A model generated the notes under the pieces. That model was not told the origin of the DNA, made no database searches, and saw nothing but the letters and a program-made list of their open reading frames with translations. From Lactifluus volemus (lineage: Eukaryota > Basidiomycota > Agaricomycetes > Russulales > Russulaceae): a stretch of DNA of 64,000 nt. Shown one piece after another: positions 22,799-33,574 of this stretch; within the stretch, counting starts at the first letter, position 1; the number at the start of each line of letters is the position of its first letter. The stretch lies in NCBI GenBank assembly GCA_022376515.1, contig WTXI01000004.1, forward strand, positions 434,001 to 498,000, in the 5' to 3' direction. The position numbers were made by a program, and so were the translations under genes.

Positions 22799-23127
22799 AG
22801 TTCTAATGGGTTGGATATAGCACTGTCATACAGTAGCAGTCATTATACGTAACTTGAAATACATCGCAAAGAACTGACACTGCGCTCAAAATGAAAATAA
22901 AGATGGTTAACAAATATGTGATACCCATCAAGACGCATACATCTATGTTGACTAAGATAAGCTAGTAGAGCTGCCCAGTGTTACGGTCTCATCAATGACT
23001 AGGACATGGTGGTCATCATGAGCAAGAGAGTAAACGGGCGTCACGATGTGAGCACGACTAAGATGGATACATGTGTTGAGGACGTACTTCGGTTCACCAA
23101 TTAGTTCCATTACTACAGGGCTCACAC

Positions 23128-24697
23128 CTACAGGAACAGAGGCAAATCGAACGTCGAGAGATCCAACAAACGCAGGCTGACGAGACGGCCTGCTACTTGA
23201 CGCTCATTGACAAATGTAGTAAACGAGTCCCGAACATCGCTTCCTCCAGAATATCCAATCTCCTCAAGGTTCGGAAGGACCTCCAGTGGTGACTCTCCAT
23301 CGTCAGATGGTAAGGAATGAAATATTTTGCTGACGAGAGCATCTTGCACATGGATAGTCTTCGCGTTGGTGAACGGCCTAAGAAGTTCACACCACTGACT
23401 TCGGTCGACACCGTAGTACCACTCCGGTAACGCTTGATGGTACTCTTGGTAGCCAAGTGTGAGATGCTCGACAACGGAAAGTACGGGTGAAAGTGTACGA
23501 AAGAATTCCACCGCAGACGCTACCTGCCGGTTGGGAAGTATGCAGCTGATCTTTGACAGCAAGGGAGTGTCCGACTTCCACGGGACCGCATGTAATGAGA
23601 CGTCACGCAGACCAAACATTACCTGGACAGCGGTGAATCTAAGGTTCTTGGATGATTGCACAAACTGCAAGAGGCATGGAGTTATAAAGGAGGGCTGATT
23701 AAAAAGATGGAGGTGAAGTTTGTTGAGGGAAGGGGCGCTGATTGGAGAAACAAGGCGTTCTAAATAGGCGGTCGCACCATCGAACGCAAACCAGCGTAGG
23801 TTGGGAAGTGTGATCATGTCCAGAGTCGGGTGTGGCTGCCTTTCAATATCACGGTTGGGAATATGAGATTTAAATACGATGGACAGCTTCTCCAGCTGGA
23901 GCATAAGCGAAAGTCGGGTAAGTATATAACTCGGAGGGAAATAGGCCGATGCCGGGATATCGAGAAGCTCGAGAGTGACGAGCGCCGTGGCACTAGTTGT
24001 GAGTAAGGGCGATCCAATCGGAAGGGACGCCGTTGACAGCCGGAGGTGGCGTAGATTGGGGGCTTGAAACGTTACAGGAAGGACCACTTTCATCCAAGAA
24101 TGGATATACATGCGCTCCAGAACGGGGAATTGATCATCCATAACCGTGACGAACTTCCCTACATTTGGGAGCTCCCAAAGGTCAATGCGACGAACGCGAT
24201 CGCGGTGTGAGAGTGCGAGCATTATACCCGATTCATCTTCTGCTGTTATCTCGCGACCGGTAGTGTGATAATTGATGGAGAGTGGTAGAGGTGGTGAATG
24301 TGCGAGCATGTCCACTACAGGCACACCATTAGTGCAGAAGAGATGAAGGTCGAGCCGGGATGGTGATTCAAGAATAATATTTCGCCATTGTCGACAAACA
24401 TGTGCCAGTTTGTACCACCAACATGGGCCGTACCAAACAGCGACCGTTCCAATTCCATCGTAATATTCGTCCAGCCGATAAAGATCAAATACATTGAGAA
24501 GCACGTCGTCGTTCAGGATATGGATAGGTGAGTGTGGTCTATTGCTGTGGAGCCCTATTAATTTGCAAGGTTGAGAACAGATCAGAAAACGCGACTTGAA
24601 GAAGGCTTTGTAACTCACGACTTGGTTCAAGACTTAGTCCACCATGACGTCGGCTGGCGGTGAGCCTTCTAATTATGGCAGAGCAGCAACCAGGCAT
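23128..24697 (-). CDS. FB8: F-box/LRR-like protein, intact
   Basis: Predicted SCF substrate receptor of 501 residues. Exon 1 is 24697-24619 (MPGCCSAIIRRLTAS..GGLSLEPS), the intron is 24618-24555 (GTGAGT..AATAG, 64 nt), and exon 2 is 24554-23128. F-box about residues 36-92 (SPIHILNDDVLLNVFDLYRL, a short variable loop, WWYKLAHVCRQWRNIILESP). Tail repeats follow, then QWCELLRPFTNAKTI and a C-terminus SLRLLDLSTFDLPLFL, where Leu/Thr replace the usual Val/Met. A readthrough ORF from 24630 starts at TTG and uses intron sequence, so I prefer the spliced ATG model. FB19 is its closest relative in the window by eye. Confidence 0.85.
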
Positions 24698-25437
24698 TTC
24701 AGGGAGGTGAGTGATGACGTGGACGTGATTGACGAGTTCACGGCGTAGTCATTTGGCGGTGTACGGTTCTTCGGCACTGAGCGCTGAGCTATTCCCAGTA
24801 TGGGCATGTTCATATGCGTGCCCACTGCCCACGTGCGCATCATGACCACGCGCAGATGTGGGAAGCGGATACCTCATCGCCTCATCAAACAGCTCAAGAA
24901 ATTACAAGAACTGCCCACTGGCACTTTCGTGAATATGTCCTACACAAAACGCCAAGCGCGCGTCTGCGCAGCGCTGATGAGCATCCCACAAAGCTGGAAG
25001 TACAGAGTAGGTGATATGTTTCTCTCATGCGTTGTTTCCTCTTGCCAACGATCTTCCAACTATGACCAGCAAAGCACACGTAGAGATGACTCACTGACTG
25101 GTGTTGCACTAGTTATACACCTATAGAAATGTCAAGTCACCTTTTTTTGCTTAGTTTACTAATTAGTTTTCGTGCTGGTGATGCACATTGGCAACTCCGC
25201 CTCTCGCGCAGATCGAACGGCCGTTCTGGGCTGCGGGAGAGGTAACAGCTCTCGCTTTATCATCACCTTACACATCGTAATTGTTTTACATCGTGAATAT
25301 CTCGAATAAACGACAGCGATGATTTGCCCCTTTTCGTTTCCCCCTTCTCGCGTGACTTTGTCTTTAATTTCGTTATCGAGCCTTGCTTCGTTTTCCCCCT
25401 TCATGCGTGATCTCGTTTTCCTCTCGTTATCGCCTCG
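24698..25437. other. FB8 5' flank, then 3' spacer of FB9
   Basis: 24698-25100 is a shortened 5' flank (CGCCAAGCGCGCGTCTGCGC near 24950). About 25108-25437 starts CCTATAGAAATGTCAAGTCACC and recurs at about 27660-28080, once for each of the tandem pair FB9/FB10. It is rich in CTCGTT/CGTTATCG motifs near its right end. The 81-codon minus-strand ORF (25159-25404) is Lys/Glu-rich and has only a partial counterpart in the other copy; I do not call it. Confidence 0.45.
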
Positions 25438-27158
25438 TTATCGCTTAGGAGCCTCAATCTCAACTCTAGAAATGACTAGAATATGGTGGTCGTCATGAAC
25501 AAGAGAGTAGAAGGGCGTCATGATGTGAGTGGGGCTAAGATGCGTAGATGCGTAGAAGACGTACTTCAAGCCACCAATTGGCTCCATTGCTCCAGCACTC
25601 ACACCGGAGCCGGGGGTCCACCAATCATCGAACGATTCACCAAAGACGGGATGGCCTGTTACTTGTCGCTCATTTAGAAATCTGGTAAATGCGTCCTGAT
25701 TATCGCTTCCTCCTGAATATTCAACCTCCTCAAGGTTAGGAAGAAGCTCCAGTGGTGGCTCTCCATCTCGAGATGGTAAGGAACTGAAGATTTGGCTGAC
25801 GAGAATATCTTGTACACGAATGGCCTTCACATTGGTGAGCAGCCTAAGAAGTTCTCGCCAATGTCTTCGATCAGCATGGTGGTGCGATTCAGATAATTCT
25901 ATGTTCTCTTTAAATCTGAAAGTGACTTGCTCGACAACAGAAAGTATGGGTGAAAGTGTGCCAAAGAATTGCGTCGCAGACACAACCTGGTAGTCGAGAT
26001 GTCTGAAACTGTTTCTTAACAACAAGAAAGAGTCCTTCCGAGGCTCCGCAATATGGAAACGTCAAACCTGCCGAATATTACCTGGACAGAGGTAAATGTG
26101 AAGTTCTCGGACGTTTGAATGAACTGCAAGAAGCATGGCAAAGTAAAGGTGAGGTGATCAAGCTCGACACGGAGGTCGCTGAGGGAAGGGGCACTGATCC
26201 GAGAAACAAGACTTTCCAAAAATGTGGTTGTACCTCGGAAAAGAAACTGGCGTAGGTTAGGAAGTGTGGCCATGTCCGGAGTTTGGCGTGACTGCCATTC
26301 GACACCAAGATTGGGGACTCGGATAAGGGATTTAAAGCTAATGGACAGTTCCTCCAGCTGGAGCATAAGCAAAAGTCGGGAGCGTATATGACTTGGAGGG
26401 AAATAGGCGAAATCGGGGATAAACTCAAGTTCGAGAGTGACGAGTCTCGCGAGACTTGTTGTGAGTAAGGGTGATCCAATCGGAAGGCAAGCCGACCACA
26501 GTCTGAGGTGGCGTAGATTAGGGGCTTGAAACGTCACAGGAAGGTCCGCCGTGACTTGGGTCAAAGAATGGATATACATGCACTCCAGAACGGGGAATTG
26601 ACCATCCATAACCGTGACGAACTTCCCCACATTTGGGAAATTCCAAAGGTCGATGCGACGAATGCGATCGTGGTGTGAAAGTGCGAGCAATATACCCGAT
26701 TCGTCTTCTGCTGTTAACTGAGTCGGATAATCGCTATAACGGATGGAGAGTGGTAGAGGTGGTGAATGTGCGATCATGTCAGCTACAGGCACACCGTTGG
26801 TGCAAAAGAGATGAAGGTCGAGCCGGGATGGTGATTCAAGAATAAGATTTCGCCATTGTCGACAAACATGTGCCAGTTTGTACCACCAACATGGGCCTAA
26901 CCAAACAGCGACCGTCCCAAGTCCATCGTAATATTCGTCCAGCCGGTAAAGATCAAATATATTGAGAAGTACGTCGTCGTTCAGGATATGGGTAGATGAG
27001 TGTGGTCTATTGCTGTGGAGCCCTATTCATTGCAAGGTTGAGAACAGATCAGTAAAACACATTCGAAGGCTTTGTAACTCACGACTTGGTTCAAGACTTA
27101 GTCCACCGTGATGTCGGCTGTCGGCGGCCCTTCTAATTATGGCAGAGCAACCAGGCAT
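25438..27158 (-). pseudogene. FB9: F-box/LRR-like gene with two frameshifts
   Basis: Exon 1 (ATG 27158, MPGCSAIIRRAADSR..EPS), the intron and an unbroken F-box (STHILNDDVLLNIFDLYRL, WWYKLAHVCRQWR) are present, and the frame is good to about 26052. There one A is missing compared with FB10 (GCAATATGG against GCAAATATGG), giving a stop soon after. The next frame continues the tail to about 25652, where eight bases are missing relative to paralogues. That replaces the SLRLVDRSMF end with an unrelated extension to 25438. Probably dead, or producing a truncated F-box protein; a sequencing error at 26052 would not explain the second lesion. Confidence 0.75.
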
Positions 27159-28233
27159 TTCAGGGAGGTGAGTGATGACGGGACGTGATTGAGAGTTCAC
27201 GGTGTAGCCATTTGGCGGTGTAAGGGTACTAGGCACTGAGCGCTGAGCTATTCCCAAATGGGCATGTTCATTTCCGTGCCCACGTGCGCATCATGCCACA
27301 GCGCGCCTGAGCGCGGGTCCGCGGGATGTGGGAAGCCGATGCCTCATCCCCTCATTAAACAGTTCAAGAAATTACAAGAACTGCCCACTGACACTTTCGT
27401 AAATACGCCTACACAAAACGCCAAGCGCGCGTCTGCGCAGCGCTGATGAGCGTCCCACAAAGCTGGACGTACAGACCCGGCTACAGTAGGTGGAATGTTT
27501 CTCTCATGAGTTGTTTCCTCTTGCCAAGGATCTTCAAACTATGACCAGCAAAGCACACCGCGGCGATGACTCACTGACTGTTAGTGGGGTTGCACAGGCG
27601 GACGCTGCACAGCTATCGATCGTTGATGTGTCGACTCGGCCGTGTTCACTAGTTGTACGCCTATAGAAATGTCAAGTCACCTTTTTTTGCTTAGTCTACT
27701 AATTATTTTTCGTGCTGGTGATGCACATTGGCAGTTCCGCCTCTCGCGAAGATCGAGCGGCCGTTCTGGGCTGCAGGGAGGCAACAGCTCTCGTTTCATC
27801 ATCACCTCACACATCGTAATTGTTTTACATCGTAAATATCTCGAATAGACGACAGTGTTGATTTGCCCCTTTTCGTTTCCCCCTTCTCGCGTGACAAATC
27901 TTCAATTTTGTTATCGAGCCTTGCCTCGTTTTCCCGCGAGGCCTTAATCTCAACTCTATTGAAAAGACGACTTGTAAGGCCATCTGATTGCCCCTTTGTG
28001 TTTTCCCCCTTCATGCGTGATCTCGTTTTCCTCTCGTTATCGCCTCGTTATCGCTTAGAAGCCCCAATATTGACTCTAGCAATGACTAGAATATGGTGGT
28101 CGTCATGAACAAGAAAGTAGAAGGGCGTCTTGATGTGAGTGGGCTAAGATGGGTAGATGTGTAAAAGACGTACTTCGAGCTACCAATTGGCTCCATTGCT
28201 GCGGCACTCACGTTTCGACTCGGAGCCGGGGGT
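27159..28233. other. FB9 5' flank and 3' spacer of FB10
   Basis: 27159-27640 is the 5' flank of FB9, very like that of FB8. About 27652-28080 is the second copy of the 25108-25437 spacer, with some 100 extra bases near 27930-28010 that look like a local partial repeat of the CGTTTTCCC segment. No gene; the 81-codon plus-strand ORF (27863-28108) is not open in the other copy. Confidence 0.45.
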
Positions 28234-29755
28234 TCATAGCATCGAACGATCCACCAAGCGCAGGCTGACGGGATGGCCTGCGACTTGTCGCTCATTTAGA
28301 AATGTCGTAAATGCATCCTGATTATCGCTTCTTCCATAATATTCAACCTCCTCAAGGTTAGGAAGAAGCTCCAGTGGTGGCTCTCCATCTCGAGATGGTA
28401 AGGAACTGAAGATTCTGCTGACGAGAACATCTTGTACACGAATGGCCTTCACATTGGTGAAAAGCCTAAGAAGTTCTCGCCAATGTCTTCGATCAACGTG
28501 GTGGTGCGATTCAGATAATTGTATGTGCTCTTTAAATCTGAAAGTGACTTGCTCGACAATAGAAAGTATGGGCGAAAGTGTACCAAAGAATTGCGTCGCA
28601 GACACAACCTGGGAGTCGAGATGTCTGCAACTGTTTCTTAACAACAAGAAAGAGTCCTTCCGAGGCTCCGCAAATATGGAAACGTCATGCTTGCCAAACA
28701 TTACCTGGACAGCGGTAAATGTGAAGTTCTCGGACGGTTGCATGAACTCCAAGAAGCATGGCAAAGTAAAGGTGAGGTGATCAAGATCGACACGGAGGTC
28801 GCTGAGGGAAGGGACACTGATCCGAGAAACAAGACTTTCCAAATATGTGGTCGGACCTCGGAAAAGAAACTGGCGTAGGTTAGGAAGTGTGGTCATGTCC
28901 GGAGTTTGGCGTGACTGCCATTCGACATCAAGATTGGGGACTCGGATAAGGGATTCAAAGGTAATGGACAGTTTCTCCAGCTGGAGCATAAGCAAAAGTC
29001 GGGAGCGTATATAACTTGGAGGGAAATAGGCGGATTCTGGGATATTATCAAGCTCGAGAGTGACGAGTCTCGCGATACTCGTTATGAGTAAGGGTGATCC
29101 AATCGGAAGGGAAGCCATCCGCAGTTTGAGGTGGCGTAGATTAGGGGCTTGAAACGTCACAGGAAGGTCCACTGCGACTTGGGTCCAAGAATGGATATAC
29201 ATGCGCTCCAGAACGGGGAATTGATCATCCATGACCGTGACGAACTTCCTCGGATGTCCCGTCCAAACCTCGAGGTGATCCACGCGATCGCGGTGTGAAA
29301 GTGCGAGCAATATACCCGATTCATCTTCTGCTGTCATCTCAGGCTCCCGATATTGGATGGTGAGTGGTAGGGTGGTGAATGTGTGAGCATGTCCGCTACA
29401 GGCACGCCATTGGTGCAGTAGAGATGAAGGTCGAGCCGGGATGGTGATTCAAGAATAAGACTTCGCCAAGTCGACAAACATGTGCCAGTCTGTACCACCA
29501 CCTTGGCGGCTCCAAGTAATGAATACCCCACATTCACTTTCAAATTCGTCTGGATTTTCCAGCCGATAGAGATGAAATATATTGAGAAGCACGTCATTGT
29601 TGAGGATATGGATAGGTGAGTCACGGTATCGTGTATTAATGCTAAGCCCTATTGATTCGTTAGTTTGTGAGCAGATCGGAGGACACAACGATTTGGAACT
29701 CACGGATTGGCTCATTGTGAGGTTGGCAGAGCCTTTCTGTGAGAGGATACATCAT
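28234..29755 (-). pseudogene. FB10: F-box/LRR-like gene broken in the F-box
   Basis: The tail is open for 367 codons (29337-28234) and ends SLRLVDRSML. The F-box part is broken by three single-base losses against paralogues, at about 29500, 29468 and 29371; the frame is shifted between them, with a stop. The ancestral ATGCCTGG start is also gone, leaving an ATGATG at 29755 as the likely start of exon 1. The losses sum to three bases, so the far tail is back in the original frame, but the F-box reading frame itself meets a stop. Tandem duplicate of FB9. Confidence 0.75.
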
Positions 29756-30179
29756 GGTAAAGCAGCAACTTGGACCAACGTGTCTGACTCGGTCACTCCA
29801 AAGGCGCTGACGTCAGCATTGGAGCTGCCAGTGCCGTCCACCTTCCTCGGAGTCGTCATCATCATCGTTCACACCTCCTATTCCTCACTTCAGACTTGAC
29901 CACTTTCAAATACTTCAGGTGCTGTGCACCCGCCACGTCACGAACGCTTTCCGCACACCGCGCAGAGCAGGACGTTCTGCTATGCTTATCCTGTGCGTTG
30001 TTTCCTCTCCCAATGATAACCAGCGAAACACACCGTTAAACACTGACCGACTGACTGACTTATTCTTGAGGGATCATCGATCGCGCAAGCGGTCATCGCC
30101 AAGTGCGCAACATCCCAGGATTCGACCCTAGAGATCAACACGATCTTGTTTTCATTTTGGACTAGCACGACGTCATCTT
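29756..30179. repeat. 5' flank block (5F, type 3) of FB10
   Basis: Resembles the flanks of FB13, FB14 and FB17 (CGCCACGTCACGAACG, GTGCGTTGTTTCCTCTCCCAATGATAACC, GAGGGATCATCGATCGCGCA). It breaks off at about 30178 inside the GACTAGCACGACGTCAT landmark, where the inverted segment begins. Confidence 0.5.
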
Positions 30180-30965
30180 TCTTCCAGCCCCACCAGCACC
30201 TCTCGTCGCCTTTTTGAAAGCTACCTGGCACACCCGCAAAGTTATATGTGAGCTACCCGAATCTCCCCTTGGCAGACAAGTTATCATACAGCATGAGGCG
30301 CTTTCACGTACTACATTTTGGGCAAAGCTAAGGCCCAGGAGAAGCCGGTGATGCAGATTGCAGAGTGGCGAGGATAACAGTGATATAAGGTGTCACCGGT
30401 GTGTCTTATACGCTCCGTTTTTGTGAATACATGTCTGTCTGATTATGGGCTCTTCAAACATGCCCCACATTTGCGAAGACGCGTACTCTCGAGGTGGATG
30501 CAGCATACGCTCCAGACAATATCGACGATATCGGGCCTGGCACGCATATATATGTTCATGAAACATGCGGACAAACTCGTTATGGTCGCATCTTGTACGT
30601 CATCCCGGCGCCCTACACTCGTAAAGGAGGGACTCATTGTGAAAGGAATATTTCACTTCGTGAGAAGAGAATGTATTCAAAATATACCTATCCATATGTT
30701 CTACACATCTGACTGATGCGGAGGCACGGATACATACAATTATATTATGATTTGTGGTAAGTATGGGGATTACTGCTAGCAGCGACCGTCACGGTCGTCC
30801 ACTCTCAACTTCCCACTCTATCGCTATTGCAACTAGCCTTGGCACTGGACAGATATTTGCGCAGCTCCACGCTCTGGGGAAAGGCGAATTGAGACGGAAC
30901 TCGATCTCCCATAGCTTATTCACCGGTCTTCTCCACTTGCGTCGCAGGGGCTATATGGCAGTAAA
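30180..30965. repeat. Inverted 5F/delta segment (relative to 44935-46059)
   Basis: Read on the minus strand this stretch follows 44935 to 46059 in order: the ACTGCCAT..GC start, the GAAGAGCGGTGAATAAGCT counterpart, the CATTCTCTTCTCACGAAG segment, the ATCGTCGATATT segment with CACCTCGAG, then the GCCTTAGC and GGCGAC..GGGGCTGG segments. Flanking sequence on both sides keeps the normal orientation, so it is an inversion in place, shorter than its sister because of internal losses. Confidence 0.7.
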
Positions 30966-31602
30966 ATTGGCCGCGCACTCACAAGCTCTGCGGCACCATG
31001 TGCCAGTGCAACAACTAACGCTCTGCAGAGTTCGAATTCGTGAAAGACGTGATAAACGCTCGCCGGCCACCATGGCAATACAAACTTTGTACACTTCAGG
31101 GTTGCAAGCTCAAAAACAGATGTTGAGAATCTGTCGGATTTGGTGACTTGGACTATTCACCAGCAGACGAGGCTAAACCACCCCTTTGTAACCCCGTTAT
31201 GTATAGCCTCCACCCGACAAGGTAAACAGCACCCTTGAGCTGATCATCAACACCAATGATAACGCGAACTACGAACTTGAAGCAGGTGTAACGGATTGGT
31301 TCCGCGATCTGAGATCTGAGATGCCAACATGCCTTAGTCAGCACGTCACGAGTTGTACACGGACTTTCGGAGCGACGGTGTCTTCATGCGCGTGTGTTCA
31401 AGTTCTTAAATGACCAGTCCTCACGACCTTAGCTTGCTCAAGACTAGCAAACCCTCGAACCTATTTGTGAGAGATTGGAGAACAGAGGTATGTCGAGTGG
31501 AAATGAATCATGATCTGATTTTGAGTTTGACCACCACGTAACAGGTCGCACGATGCGCTCACCCCAACAAATGCAAAGACTTGCGTGCCACTGCGTCCTC
31601 AA
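30966..31602. other. End of block delta and left edge of single-copy island
   Basis: 30966-31350 matches 42000-42330 and 46060-46400 in normal orientation (GCGCACTCACAAGCTCTGC, CTTGAGCTGATCATC). From about 31355 I find no counterpart in the window. A possible acceptor (AACAG at 31540-31544) lies before the first modelled exon of the plus-strand gene, so an upstream exon may exist here. Confidence 0.4.
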
Positions 31603-32844
31603 ATGCTGTCCCACAGAAAAGAGGTCAACAAGAAAGCCCAGGTGATACACATTTGTCCTATGACTCCTATCTCGAAAAATAAATATGAATTGGCAGTACG
31701 TGAAGCAACGTTGAATCCTCCTATAAAAAGGCAACGCCTCAATAACGTAAGTGATGCCGATAGGGCAAATTTGTTGTATTGACGCAAAAGTAGGGCCTCG
31801 TCCAGATCGTGCACTCCGCGCCAGCGCCAAATCGTGTACGGCATACGGAGAAGCTTACCAATGTTGATATCCTTTCAGGTGTACTGGGTAGCAACTACTG
31901 GCGCTTCACCTTCATCCCTACCTATTTGCAATACCTATCAAATCTGGAAGTTGACAACCCTTGGGCTTTCAGCGACGATGAAGTGGTCGGCCTTTTGCAA
32001 ATGGTCTGGGATCGTTTATATGGGGTAAAAGGACTTCACCATCGTGTTGTGATTGGAGAAGCTGTCTTTGCTGTTGTGAGTATCCCTCGTCTGTTCAATG
32101 TTTCATACTCATCGTCTTCCTCAAGGCAAATCAACACACAATCGAGTGGCGTAACGCATTTGCTTCTACTGCACTTTCCATTCTACTGGACTTTTTTGAT
32201 GACGAAGAGATCGATTCTGATTATGACCGGAAGGATTTGTCGGAGGAATATCTCGAGGATTACGTTTTCTTGTATCGAGATGTCTGGGAAAATGATGGAG
32301 AGGTACGTCCAACCCTCATGGCACCTAATCTAGGTTTATTGGGCTGACGTCACTTCAGATGAAGCGAAAGGGTATCTTCGGGGACCCACTTATCACCCAG
32401 ACATTTTCCGCCCATTACTCCATGACAAGCGGTGCTAAGGTTATACCAGTAATAGGAGACCGTGACAAACCATTTCTTGCACTCGCACTTTCTGCAGCTG
32501 CGGTACAGCCCTTCGGTGTGTATACTCTAATTCTCATGCTGATTCTTTTATAGGTTGAACGTGCATTGACGTTATGGCGTGATGGCTTCATTTCCTGTGA
32601 AACTGTTGCGGCTCAAAAGGCTGGGAAGAGGTCAAGCGCCATCAAAAAGACTTTGAACAAGTCAACGGGACAAGTATCGAGGAAGTCTACCGATTTTAAT
32701 GAGGCCAATTGGGGCACCGCAACTTGCTCGTATATCACGTTGATCGAGAGGCATCTCACTCCAAACACGAAAAAGTTTGACCGCATTGCTGATGAGGCTG
32801 TGAGGTTTGCTACTAGTAATGATTCCGATTTTGGCGACTACTAG
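31603..32844 (+). CDS. Conserved-looking five-exon protein of unknown function
   Basis: The only plus-strand gene I can model. Exons 31603-31746, 31794-32075, 32126-32302, 32359-32502 and 32554-32844; introns of 47, 50, 56 and 51 nt, all GT..AG and all phase 0, together give 345 residues. The first ATG is uncertain. Visible features: a hydrophobic aromatic stretch (SNYWRFTFIPTYLQYL), an acidic run (LDFFDDEEIDSDYDRKDL), then KGIFGDPLITQTFSAHYS and a C-terminal basic region. The pattern (a GIF..L/I..AHYS segment, then an LALALSAAAVERAL helix) reminds me of uncharacterised Agaricomycete proteins, possibly distant from the DUF6532 group, but I cannot confirm a family. No signal peptide or membrane helix stands out. 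Confidence 0.72.
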
Positions 32845-33574
32845 TACCTTACTGCCTGATCTTCAATTGCTTTCCCTACCATTTTGAGGACGATATTCCC
32901 TTCCCTTCCATGTTGCCGTCATCATGATGAACCCCAGTCGTTTACTAGTTGAGCTCTTGATCGCATTTCATACCCGTGCTTAGCAAACATCAATCCTACT
33001 TCTTTTGTGCCATCAATGCCTGAATGTGTGATTAGTCTCTGCTCGTGTCAACAATACCCTCAAGCTGACCACTTTACGACAGTAGCGGACCTGACCTAAT
33101 TCATTCAAAAGAAAGCTCAGGCTATGTGGGAAAAAAAGGTACCTTCATGAGGGTGGCGCACGCGGAGTATCACCAGCTGATTGCAGTAAACACGTCACAT
33201 TCGTAGCAGCTTCAAGTTCCAGCGCAGACGCGTGCCGACAAAATGAAGGAAAATGGGCTCGCTCAAGGGCATGAAGAGTAGAAGATTCCAGATGTCCTAG
33301 TTAGTACATCCAAAGATTGCAATGGATAAGGCATAGTTTGACAAGTGGTAGGCGTAAACAGTCATAGAGTGTATGCAAATACATTGCAAGGAAATGATAC
33401 CGTGCTCAAAACACTGATAACGATGGCCAACATGCATGGAGTGACAGGGCTCGGAAGGTCCTGGAAGGTCCTATGTTGACACATATAAGCTAGTTGGGGG
33501 GCATTAATGCGATCTCAACAACGGCTATATCGAGACGTACTTTGATTCACCAATTAATTCTATTGCTGCAGCGC
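32845..33574. other. Right part of the single-copy island and FB11 3' spacer
   Basis: 32845-33045 has no match elsewhere in the window and probably contains the 3' end of the plus-strand gene. From about 33047 (GTCAACAATACCCTCAAGCTGA) the array spacer resumes; 33090-33210 matches 38700-38820, and 33260-33574 is the usual sequence 3' of an F-box locus. Confidence 0.45.

Larger units (their letters stand above)
22331..23127. other. Block beta, copy 2, and FB8 3' spacer
   Basis: Block beta spans about 22331-22740 and contains a short inverted segment (separate entry). A GCCTCT repeat follows at 22775-22798. 22830-23127 has the usual features 3' of F-box genes (CTTGAAATACATCGCAA.., then GTCATCATGAGCAAGAGAGTA). 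No gene supported. Confidence 0.45.

Noticed and set aside
24619..24630. Start of FB8 at 24630 (MNQVV..)
   Set aside because: The first codon is TTG and the following 20 or so codons are intron; a spliced ATG start at 24697 is shared with sister loci.
25100..28100. Transposable element between FB8 and FB10
   Set aside because: The repeated spacer has no terminal inverted repeats, target-site duplication or transposase frame that I could see; a tandem gene duplication explains it.
27863..28108. 81-codon plus-strand ORF in the FB10 3' spacer
   Set aside because: Not open in the matching spacer at 25150-25437 and rich in repeated CTCGTT/TTTTCCC text.
31444..31830. Minus-strand 128-codon ORF across the island
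   Set aside because: Antisense to the well-supported spliced plus-strand gene, with no counterpart or intron signals.
31603..32844. Naming the plus-strand gene as a DUF6532 protein
   Set aside because: The resemblance is only in general pattern; the typical motifs I associate with that group are not all visible.
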